From contig JAOALC010000002.1 of NCBI GenBank assembly GCA_025153775.1, forward strand, positions 372,001 to 436,000: DNA of 64,000 bases, in the 5' to 3' direction. The position numbers were made by a program, and so were the translations under genes. The notes below the pieces were generated by a model. That model searched no databases. It was not told where the DNA came from and worked only from the letters and a program-made list of their open reading frames with translations. Below are positions 1 to 7,859 of the stretch, piece by piece. Numbering within the stretch: position 1 is the stretch's first letter; each line of letters starts with the position of its first letter. The DNA is from SAR92 clade bacterium H231 (lineage in GTDB: Bacteria > Pseudomonadota > Gammaproteobacteria > Pseudomonadales > Porticoccaceae).

Positions 1-531
1 ATGGCTACTTGTGTGTTCATGGGCATCTCCACTTTTATTAATTAGATTTACAGAGAGCAGCATCATTACTGAGTTGTTATGAATTAAACATAGACATTTC
101 TATCGTTCAATTGTACTTTGCAGGGATGGTAAACAATAAACGTTATCAGTTGAGCTAAAACGGTGGATAACTAGTCCAATCTTAGAAATTAATCTCTCCT
201 ACCTACTGATAATCAAAGAATTTTTCAAAATCATATTATTGTATTGTTCACTGCGATATTTGGAGAATAATATAAATGGTACGTACACAAGAGCCTCAAA
301 ATCTACTCTTTAAACCGAAGCCCATACGGTTGAACATTTCGGTTTTAGCCTCGCCCCTGTGCGCGATGGGGTAGGTACACTTGAGGCACTTGGCATTACC
401 GATAGGGGCTAAATGCTATCTCGTACCAGCTTACAATCATTAAACTATTAGACTTCCATAGTGTAGTTTGTTGGACATAACAGGTGATATTGGATGATTC
501 GTCACAGCATTTTAATGCCAAATAACTTGAA
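1..531. other. Non-coding stretch at the left edge
   Basis: No convincing coding region is seen here on either strand. The stretch is AT-rich. It contains an 8-bp inverted repeat (AAACCGAA at 312-319 with TTCGGTTT at 338-345) that could form a hairpin beyond the 3' end of the dehalogenase gene, which stops at 532. There is no T-run typical of an intrinsic terminator, so a terminator call would be weak. No copy of the ssrA 3'-end repeat was found here, so the left boundary of the accessory region must lie outside the window or be fully eroded. Confidence 0.5.
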
Positions 532-3500
532 TCAAATTTCAAGAACAATCTCACCGCCTAGTTCGGCTGTTCTGGAGCAGCACAAGATGATCTTGTTCTG
601 TCTCTGCTCTTTGCTCAGTACAAAATCCCTATGCTCAACATCGCCGCTGATATAATTTTTTGCACACACTCCACAGATACCATTTGAGCATTTAGTTTCA
701 ATAGGGTAACCAGCATCGGCCAAGGCTTCAGTGGCCTTTTTATCTTCTGGCACCTCAATCTCTACACCAGAACTTTTCAAAACTAACTTAAAGGAATGAT
801 TTTCATAGTGATCGGTATTCGGTGCGGTGAAATATTCACGATGTAGGCTATCTTCATCCCACCCCTGCTCCAATGCAGATTCAAAAATCGTGTCCATAAA
901 TGCTGATGGGCCACAGGTGTATAAGTGATCATCCGATTGATATTCGCCTAAAACATCTGCCACATTAAGACGATTTTCGTCGCTGAAATAAAAGTGAACT
1001 CGATCAGCCCAAGGGTAACTTTGTATGTCATCAACAAAACCTGCACTCGCTCTAGTGGAAGCTTTGTAATAAAATGCGAATTCTTTTCCCTGTGCATAAA
1101 GTGTATGCGCCATCGCAATCATTGGTGTTACACCAATACCACCAGCCATCAACAATGAACGCTTGGCATCGTATAAGGGAAAGTGATTACGAGGCCTCGA
1201 GATCAATACTGGCTTGCCCTCTTTCAAGGTTTTGTGAATCCGCAATGATCCACCCTGTCCGTCGTCCTCACGCAACACGCCAATCACGTACTTACTTGAA
1301 TCACTGGGGTCACCACATAAGCTGTATTGCCTAATAAATTGCGGCAACGGGATCACATCAATATGGGCTCCTGCGTCAAAGGCTGGCAACTCAGAACCGT
1401 CCATTGTGCTGAATTCAAACTTAACTACGTTGCCATCGGCAGAGGTTGGCGTGCGCTTTTTCAACTTCGCTATTATCACCGGCTCTGGCCCTTTAGGCAC
1501 TGCATAGGGCGGCACTAAGTCGTCAGTTTCGCCACTTGCGATACGCCGCTTGTGCTCTTCCGGTGTCAGCATCTCTTTATAAGCTTGGATTCCCGCTTCG
1601 CGATCAATTGGCGATGGCTCAGGATAAGGTGATGGCGCAAGTTTAGCGGGATAACAGGCCAGTGTTTGATCTTCGGCTTTCAAATCAAAATTAGTAGTCA
1701 ATCCACGTCGGTTGGTATCAGTGGCAATTAAAGTATTGCCCTCTTCATCGGTACGTAAATCCCACCACCATTTTTTAACAGGATTAATACTGCCATTGCC
1801 CAACCAATCATCCAACTTAGTAATCCACGGTGCTAGTTTAGGAAAGTTGACTGCTAACCAGCGGTAAGGCGCCTCTTTAAAAACACCTTCTAAATTCCAT
1901 GGGCAGGTTTTCATACATCGTCCGCACATAGAGCCGGACTCGTTAGTCATTCGATAGCGAGCACATTTTTCTGCGTCTGGCTTCCATATCTCATAGCCAT
2001 TAAACATAGTTTTGTCGCCTGCTGTAATCGCACCTGAGGGACATTCGCGAGCACATTTATTACAATTGCCACAAAAAGTTTGCAGCCCAAAATCGATCGG
2101 CTTATCCACTTCCATTGGAAAGTCGGTGGTGATAACACCGCATTTTAACCGCGGCCCCAAATACGGATTCAAAATCACATCGCCAATCCGGCTTATTTCA
2201 CCCAAACCAGACAGCAGCATAAGTGGCGGCTGCAGAACATCACCGTCGGAGGCAGTATGGCTTGTGGCAGGGAATCCCAGATTGCGTAAATGTTGTGCAA
2301 CCACTCCATTAACCAATGAAGCGCGCATGTAGGATCGCATACTCAATGCGGCAGAGATCCAATCATCTCCACTGCTACCATCCATACTTTCATGGCCCTG
2401 ATCCACAAGCGTCGTTATTGCGAATTTATGGGCGGGTTTTAGCTCTTTACCATCGGCAGAATGTGAATACCAAACCCAATCCGGAGCCTCTGATATACCC
2501 ACCATGTCAGCACCGAGAAAATACAGGGTTGCCTTAATAATTTCGGCGTTGCTTTTGGGATTTTGGTAGCCTTCAACTTTCGTTGGATTTTCATCGGCAC
2601 GCTGTAGAATTGATAAGATACTGAGCGTTGCAGACAGTACCTTGCCCATAGGATTTTTCATTACCGAGAAGCCATCGACTGACGCTTCTTGCGGGCCATC
2701 GCCTAAATCACCAAAGGCTATACGAACAAAGAATTCTGTGCTTTTGGGAACTCGTGGGATGCGATCTGCATCAATAAACGATGTTGTCGTATCTACCCGC
2801 TTTATCTTCTCCATTGGGTAGAGGCCATCTTTAAATTGCCGCTTACCATAGGGCAGCCAATTCCAAGCGGTTTTATGGGTACCATAGCCCAACCACCAGG
2901 TTAAACCTTTACCATTAAAGCGATTGGAGGCGGCCTTTGGGTCTAACGGTTTATCAGATTCGAGCGCAAGCGAGGTTGTTACAACTGCCAAGCCAAATCG
3001 GCGACCGGTATAGGGGTTTGTAATCTCATTGTCGCCATCAATCATTGCCAAACCGGCAGCGACAGCCACTTTTCTGAGGTCAATATCAGAACTAGTGGCC
3101 GAATGAGCCCTCGCCTCAAAACCCAGTGTGCGCAAATACAGTGCTAGCACCGAGGCAGTTTCTGCCGCACGCAAATTAGCGCGTTGCGCCTGCATACCGC
3201 CAATCCACTGCGTACCAGCTTCGTTAGGATTGGGGTCCCGTGGGTATTCAACCAAAACAGCTAAAGCCTGTGTATGATTATCCAACGTTTGTTGAGTTAA
3301 ATCGATGGACTGTTCCATACGCCGATAAATCATGGAGACGTTCAAACGCAAATGTACTTTATTCGATTCGCATTTTTTCAACCATTTATCAATATTGGGG
3401 TGCTGAAAACTTTCACTCAGTTTCATCTCTGGCGTCAAGCGGCAAACACCAACCATGGAACTATCAAGAAAATAACCAGCCGCTTTTAAATGTTCAGCGC

Positions 3501-3759
3501 GCTCTTGAGGATCAGCTGGAATTTCGGCCTTTTTGCTACTAACAGGCCCTTCACGAACCGAATCGAGCAGTGACAAATAATCATCCATTGCTCGGGCGAT
3601 AGAATAAGGATCATCCCCATCAACCATTTGAAATGGTTTAATAGATGCTAAGATTGACAGATCTGGCGCAGTCGAAGTTCGCGCCAATTTTTCCAGCGGA
3701 TAAGACCCTTTATGTACTGGTCGTTTACTATAAGAAAATAGCCTCATAGTGGATTGCAT
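532..3759 (-). CDS. Self-sufficient reductive dehalogenase fused to a flavin/2Fe-2S reductase (BhbA-like)
   Basis: This 1075-residue protein joins a cobalamin-dependent reductive dehalogenase to its own electron-supply module. The dehalogenase part carries two 4Fe-4S sites: C563-C566-C569-C573, and C599 with C612, C615 and C619. The C-terminal third resembles phthalate-dioxygenase reductase: flavin motif RQYSL at 810-814, nucleotide-binding GGIGVTPM at 873-880, and a plant-type 2Fe-2S site at C1024, C1029, C1032 and C1060. There is no Tat signal, no hydrophobic N-terminus and no rdhB-like anchor gene, so it should be cytoplasmic and catabolic, not respiratory. The architecture and length match the Comamonas BhbA type, which debrominates dibromo-hydroxybenzoate using NAD(P)H. 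Residues about 90-270 and 410-555 resemble each other, an internal duplication known for this enzyme class. It follows an aldehyde dehydrogenase gene by 13 bp, probably in one operon. The substrate is inferred to be a halogenated phenolic acid. Confidence 0.9.
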   Translation of the reverse strand: MQSTMRLFSYSKRPVHKGSYPLEKLARTSTAPDLSILASIKPFQMVDGDDPYSIARAMDDYLSLLDSVREGPVSSKKAEIPADPQERAEHLKAAGYFLDSSMVGVCRLTPEMKLSESFQHPNIDKWLKKCESNKVHLRLNVSMIYRRMEQSIDLTQQTLDNHTQALAVLVEYPRDPNPNEAGTQWIGGMQAQRANLRAAETASVLALYLRTLGFEARAHSATSSDIDLRKVAVAAGLAMIDGDNEITNPYTGRRFGLAVVTTSLALESDKPLDPKAASNRFNGKGLTWWLGYGTHKTAWNWLPYGKRQFKDGLYPMEKIKRVDTTTSFIDADRIPRVPKSTEFFVRIAFGDLGDGPQEASVDGFSVMKNPMGKVLSATLSILSILQRADENPTKVEGYQNPKSNAEIIKATLYFLGADMVGISEAPDWVWYSHSADGKELKPAHKFAITTLVDQGHESMDGSSGDDWISAALSMRSYMRASLVNGVVAQHLRNLGFPATSHTASDGDVLQPPLMLLSGLGEISRIGDVILNPYLGPRLKCGVITTDFPMEVDKPIDFGLQTFCGNCNKCARECPSGAITAGDKTMFNGYEIWKPDAEKCARYRMTNESGSMCGRCMKTCPWNLEGVFKEAPYRWLAVNFPKLAPWITKLDDWLGNGSINPVKKWWWDLRTDEEGNTLIATDTNRRGLTTNFDLKAEDQTLACYPAKLAPSPYPEPSPIDREAGIQAYKEMLTPEEHKRRIASGETDDLVPPYAVPKGPEPVIIAKLKKRTPTSADGNVVKFEFSTMDGSELPAFDAGAHIDVIPLPQFIRQYSLCGDPSDSSKYVIGVLREDDGQGGSLRIHKTLKEGKPVLISRPRNHFPLYDAKRSLLMAGGIGVTPMIAMAHTLYAQGKEFAFYYKASTRASAGFVDDIQSYPWADRVHFYFSDENRLNVADVLGEYQSDDHLYTCGPSAFMDTIFESALEQGWDEDSLHREYFTAPNTDHYENHSFKLVLKSSGVEIEVPEDKKATEALADAGYPIETKCSNGICGVCAKNYISGDVEHRDFVLSKEQRQNKIILCCSRTAELGGEIVLEI

Positions 3760-3772
3760 ACTTGCTTTTGAC

Positions 3773-5251
3773 TCATTTAAACAACCACTTTTCAGGCGCA
3801 GAAATAGCGTGCGCTTCTTGGAAGGCAGCTATACCCTCGTAACCAAGATTGCGACCAATGCCACTACTTTTAAAGCCCCCAAACGGCGCACGACTATCCT
3901 GAGCTAAAGGACCATGGCCATTTATATAGGTGTATCCCGCCTCAAGTCTTTTTGCTATTTTTAATGCTCTTTCTCGATCACTCGACCAAACTGAAGAGCA
4001 TAAACCAAATTCAGAATTATTCGCAAAGCCAATTGCCTCTTCATCTGTATCAAAAGGTATAATTGGCACAACAGGACCAAACTGTTCTTCGCAAACAATA
4101 CGCAGTGAGGGATCCGGATTCAATACCAGCGTCGGTTTTTGAAAATACCCTTTTTCATACAATTCTTGGTTAGGCACTACGCCCAGCTCTCGAACATCAG
4201 CCCCGGCTTCCTTGGCCTCGTTAATCATCCCCATAACTATTTCATGTTGACGCGAATTATTAATGGGCCCCATGGTGGTTTCGGCTAATAATCCATCTCC
4301 AATCACTTGTTTTTCTGCTACAGCGATTAAACCTGCAACCAATTCATCGTAGCGAGAGCGATGCACATAGATACGCTTTAACGCCATACATATTTGGCCA
4401 GCCGACATAAACGAGGCCAAATAAATACGTTTATAGGTAGCTTCATCCAATACCACATCATCTAAAAAGAGGCCCGCATCATTGCCACCCAACTCTAAAG
4501 TCACTGGCACCAAATTATCCGCAGCCTTTTTCATCACATGTTTTCCAATGGAAATACTGCCAGTAAAGTTAATCTGTGTTATGGAGGGATGAGTGAGCAG
4601 TGGGTCACCGATGCGAGAAGCACTCCCCGAGACAAGATTAACAACCCCAGGTGGCAATATTTCTGCCAATCGACCAACAGTTAAAATTGGTGCCATACAA
4701 GAGTCTTTTGAGGGCTTAATCACTACCGTATTTCCAGAGATTAAAGCTTGCGGTAATTTAGCTCCCAGTATTGAGATAGGCCAGTTCCAAGGGACTATTA
4801 AAGCTGCGGGCCCCCTAGCTTGTCGGATGATTAAAGTGTCGAAGGGAGGCCCCTGCAATGCTTGATCTTCGGCTAAACGTTCTGCGTAATCAGCACACAG
4901 TAAGAAACGATCACCAAAACGACGCATTTCAATGCTGGCTTCATTGAGAATTTTCCCATGTTCACGGGTAAATAAACTAATCCTGCTCTCAAGTTCATCG
5001 GCATCATCCGTCAGATGATCCGCCACCTTACGTAAATAGCCGGCGCGTTCTTGATAAGATAATTCAGACCAGGCAGGAAAGGCAGATTCAGCGGCTTTAC
5101 AAGCTAAATCAATATCAGCGGCGTTCGCATTAGCCACATAACCCACTATCTCATCAGGACGCGCAGGATTGTATATAGCGTACTCTTCTCCGCTCTGTGA
5201 GGGGAGCCAACGACCATTAATAAACAATTGTGTGTGAGTGGCTTGAGTCAT
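3773..5251 (-). CDS. NAD(P)-dependent aldehyde dehydrogenase
   Basis: A 492-residue class-3-fold aldehyde dehydrogenase of normal length. The PWNWP segment lies at 154-158, the general-base glutamate is E253 in LELGG, and the nucleophile is C288 in GQICMA. It oxidises an aldehyde to the acid. It is the first gene of a minus-strand pair with the reductive dehalogenase 13 bp downstream, and it is divergent from a LysR gene. From this pairing I infer that it could convert a halogenated aromatic aldehyde (for example a bromo-hydroxybenzaldehyde) to the acid that the dehalogenase then reduces. The family has very broad substrate use, so the substrate is not fixed by sequence. The start ATG at 5251 is consistent with the conserved N-terminal FINGRW motif shortly downstream. 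Confidence 0.9.
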   Translation of the reverse strand: MTQATHTQLFINGRWLPSQSGEEYAIYNPARPDEIVGYVANANAADIDLACKAAESAFPAWSELSYQERAGYLRKVADHLTDDADELESRISLFTREHGKILNEASIEMRRFGDRFLLCADYAERLAEDQALQGPPFDTLIIRQARGPAALIVPWNWPISILGAKLPQALISGNTVVIKPSKDSCMAPILTVGRLAEILPPGVVNLVSGSASRIGDPLLTHPSITQINFTGSISIGKHVMKKAADNLVPVTLELGGNDAGLFLDDVVLDEATYKRIYLASFMSAGQICMALKRIYVHRSRYDELVAGLIAVAEKQVIGDGLLAETTMGPINNSRQHEIVMGMINEAKEAGADVRELGVVPNQELYEKGYFQKPTLVLNPDPSLRIVCEEQFGPVVPIIPFDTDEEAIGFANNSEFGLCSSVWSSDRERALKIAKRLEAGYTYINGHGPLAQDSRAPFGGFKSSGIGRNLGYEGIAAFQEAHAISAPEKWLFK

Positions 5252-5348
5252 AGAAGTACCTGCATATCGAAAGTTACTAGTGGATAGAAAAAACGCTATT
5301 GCAACTAGAATAACAAAACCTCATTATTAACTAAAATGAATAAGCTGA

Positions 5349-6260
5349 ATGTATATTATGAATGATTTTGATCTCAATAAAGTTGACTTGAATCTTCTCA
5401 AATCTCTGCAGGCTCTACTTTCTGAACGACATGTAGGTCGAGCCGCCAAACGGATGCATATCAGTCAGTCTGCTATGAGCCACACACTGGCTAGGCTCCG
5501 AGATACTTTTGATGATCCTTTATTTGTCCGCACGTCAACCGGCCTTGAGCCAACCGCACGCGCTTTCGGACTTACCACCAACCTGTCAAATATTTTGGAT
5601 GATATTGGCTTGCTTCTGGCTCAGGAACAATTTGATCCTGCCAAGGTTAAAACTCGATTCCGTCTCCATACTCACAGCTTCGTAATATCAATTTACTTAA
5701 CATCATTTTTTCAGAAAATTCACCAACTGGCACCCAATCTAATTTTTGAAACACACAGCTTCTCTGAGTATAGCTATCGGCAACTCGATAAAGGGAATGT
5801 CGATCTGATCGTTGCTGCGGGTTTTCAGGCACCATCGAGATTTCTACAGCGTAGGATCATTGAAGAAGACAGGGTTTGTCTGGTCGATAAAAGTCACCCT
5901 GCCCAAAAAAACTGGGGGCCGGAAACCTTTATGAAATATCCACATATTAAAAATACGCTACCGGGCAATAAAGATGACCCCATTGCTAAGGGCTTGCAGC
6001 AACAAAAATTACCGCCTCGAGAAATTGGTTTTTATTCTGACGACATGTTGTCACAAGGCGGTATATTGAAAAACTCTGACCTAATTGCCACCCTCCCGCG
6101 GTCATTGGCAGAATTTAGTCAACAACAATATGGGCATTCAATCCTGCCCTGCCCCATTAAAATCCAAAGCGTTTTAATAAAAGCTATTTGGCATGAACGC
6201 AGTAAAAACGATAAATTACATCAATGGCTAAGAAATCAATTGGCGGACATTCACACCTGA
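5349..6260 (+). CDS. LysR-family transcriptional regulator
   Basis: A 303-residue LysR-type regulator. The N-terminal winged helix-turn-helix spans about residues 20-65 (AAKRMHISQSAMSHTLARLR followed by DPLFVRT). A periplasmic-binding-protein-like effector domain follows. It is divergently transcribed from the aldehyde dehydrogenase/dehalogenase pair across a 97-bp gap, the classic layout for a LysR protein controlling the adjacent catabolic operon in response to a substrate or intermediate. ATGs at 5349 and 5358 are both possible; the second begins the MNDFDLNKVDLNLL-type sequence usual at the start of NodD/NahR-like members. That subgroup often responds to aromatic compounds, which fits the inferred halo-aromatic role. 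Confidence 0.88.
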   Translation: MYIMNDFDLNKVDLNLLKSLQALLSERHVGRAAKRMHISQSAMSHTLARLRDTFDDPLFVRTSTGLEPTARAFGLTTNLSNILDDIGLLLAQEQFDPAKVKTRFRLHTHSFVISIYLTSFFQKIHQLAPNLIFETHSFSEYSYRQLDKGNVDLIVAAGFQAPSRFLQRRIIEEDRVCLVDKSHPAQKNWGPETFMKYPHIKNTLPGNKDDPIAKGLQQQKLPPREIGFYSDDMLSQGGILKNSDLIATLPRSLAEFSQQQYGHSILPCPIKIQSVLIKAIWHERSKNDKLHQWLRNQLADIHT

Positions 6261-6294
6261 GATAGACAATTAGAAAAACAGCTCCTGAATCATT

Positions 6295-7530
6295 TCAACG
6301 AGCTGCTGTAGGAGAGGATGTTACCGTTTGATTAGCGTATTTTGAAATTCTAATTTTTACCTTCAAGTCTGTGCGACAGAACGCATGTAAGAAGCATGTC
6401 TGCTCGGAAACATCGAGAATATTCCTCGCAAACTCATTATCTTCTCCACTGTCGAGATAAACGTGAGTTTCCAAAGGGTCGGCCTGACCTGCTTCTCCCG
6501 TACCACCCGAGGCGCCGCCGAGGGTAAAGTGTGAATCTTGTATAATACGGTAACCTGTCAAATCATTTTTTTTCATTTTTGCATAGCGACCAAATTGAGT
6601 CATAAAACAAAACCCTATGCCCGCTGAAATATAACTGGTGGCATCGGGAGCTCGACCCTGCCCACCATTTTCCGGACCTTCTTCTGACAACAAGGTAAAT
6701 ACGGAGCCGCGGGGATTATAAAGATGTTGCACGATTTCTTTAATACCATCAGGGCGCAATGTACAAATACCCCGCAGGTGTAATAAACGGTTTTGTTGGT
6801 CCGTCAACGATGAACCTGAACCACTGACTGAATGCTCATGGTAAGGGGTTAAACCTCCTTTTACACAGTGTTGACTCCAGTCACCTTCAGCAGGAGTAAC
6901 AATATCTAATGTAACACCGGGGTCGGCTTCTACAGGTTTACCCAATGCCAGTGCCTTGTCCGTCTCCAATTCGACACCGTTGTGAGACAAAGTAAATAGG
7001 CTTTCATGCTTACCTCTCATTAAACCATTGAGTGGTGAAGCTGCAGTGGCATCCTGCACTAGGCGAAACAGCTGGTCGCGGTCAGCATCGGCATCAATCT
7101 GCACTTCAAGGTCAACATCGTGAGCGCTAGCTTCCATAGTACCGCGCAACATACTACCTTCCATCCGATAGTAATTATCTTGAATCAGGCGTAAATTATG
7201 AATCTTGATTTTGCTGATTTTCGCCAACGCGACAATTTCATTCATATAAGAGGCCACCATACCCACAGTGAGATGACATAAGGGGGCTGGAGCAGTATCA
7301 GTGCCATCAAGATAGGCACCTTCGTCACTGGCCATTCGCCAAGTGAGCCCAGTTCGGGCAGATGTAACTAAGGCTTCTTTTTGAAAAATCGTCATTGAAT
7401 TAACAATAGTACGCAGATCCTCACCCAGCCTTTCTGGCGGAGATTGCAAACCTACCTCATCAGCATTTGACACTTTGAATATCAATGGCTTGCCGCATTC
7501 CTTTAGTAAATTAGGCACTTTTTTTGACAT
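6295..7530 (-). CDS. Double-domain OsmC-like protein
   Basis: A 411-residue protein when started at the ATG at 7530, which has an AGAGGGA ribosome-binding site six bases upstream; an in-frame extension to a TTG at 7569 has no such support. Two segments look like OsmC/Ohr folds placed in tandem: roughly residues 75-185, and the C-terminal 130 residues around the FCFMTQFGRYAK stretch and the final EQTCFLHAFCRTDLK stretch. OsmC-type proteins reduce organic peroxides with paired cysteines, but the usual Cys pair is not clearly present in either half, so peroxidase activity is uncertain. It is divergent from the TonB receptor gene at 7860 and convergent with the LysR gene. I infer an accessory role in the dehalogenation module. 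The family assignment rests on fold-like patterns and is moderate. Confidence 0.6.
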   Translation of the reverse strand: MSKKVPNLLKECGKPLIFKVSNADEVGLQSPPERLGEDLRTIVNSMTIFQKEALVTSARTGLTWRMASDEGAYLDGTDTAPAPLCHLTVGMVASYMNEIVALAKISKIKIHNLRLIQDNYYRMEGSMLRGTMEASAHDVDLEVQIDADADRDQLFRLVQDATAASPLNGLMRGKHESLFTLSHNGVELETDKALALGKPVEADPGVTLDIVTPAEGDWSQHCVKGGLTPYHEHSVSGSGSSLTDQQNRLLHLRGICTLRPDGIKEIVQHLYNPRGSVFTLLSEEGPENGGQGRAPDATSYISAGIGFCFMTQFGRYAKMKKNDLTGYRIIQDSHFTLGGASGGTGEAGQADPLETHVYLDSGEDNEFARNILDVSEQTCFLHAFCRTDLKVKIRISKYANQTVTSSPTAAR

Positions 7531-7569
7531 TGGCAATCCCTCTAATAAGTAATCTAGTTGTAATCTCAA

Positions 7570-7859
7570 AGCAAAGTTTAGCGCTTAGCCACCGATGTCA
7601 CCATATGACTTGGATGGCATTCATGCATGACCAATATTAATTCAATTAATAATATCCCTTTTTGAAAGCCCCACTAACATAATGATTATCTTGCAGAATT
7701 ATTAATCTCAAGCATATTAATAATCGATAATGTTCACTTCAATTAATATTGCATGAAGTCTAGTCTCTCCCAGCCTGATGAGATGAGGTAACCATCGGTG
7801 ATGAAGATGATCAACAGTATTAATGACAAAACTAATAAACCATATCTAGGGGGAATAAC
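7570..7859. promoter_or_regulatory. Divergent intergenic region with repeated ATTAAT dyads
   Basis: This gap lies between the OsmC-like gene and the TonB receptor gene, which are transcribed apart. It is very AT-rich and holds several copies of ATTAAT/TTAATA in dyad arrangements: around 7635-7660 (ATTAAT-TCA-ATTAAT), around 7697-7727, and around 7739-7750. Such a cluster is compatible with a shared operator, but simple AT-richness of promoter DNA is an alternative. A CTAGGGGGAATAAC ribosome-binding region precedes the receptor ATG at 7860. Confidence 0.35.

Noticed and set aside
532-3759. Respiratory (organohalide-respiring) dehalogenase
   Set aside because: There is no Tat signal and no membrane-anchor gene, and the fused NAD(P)H-type reductase fits a cytoplasmic catabolic enzyme.
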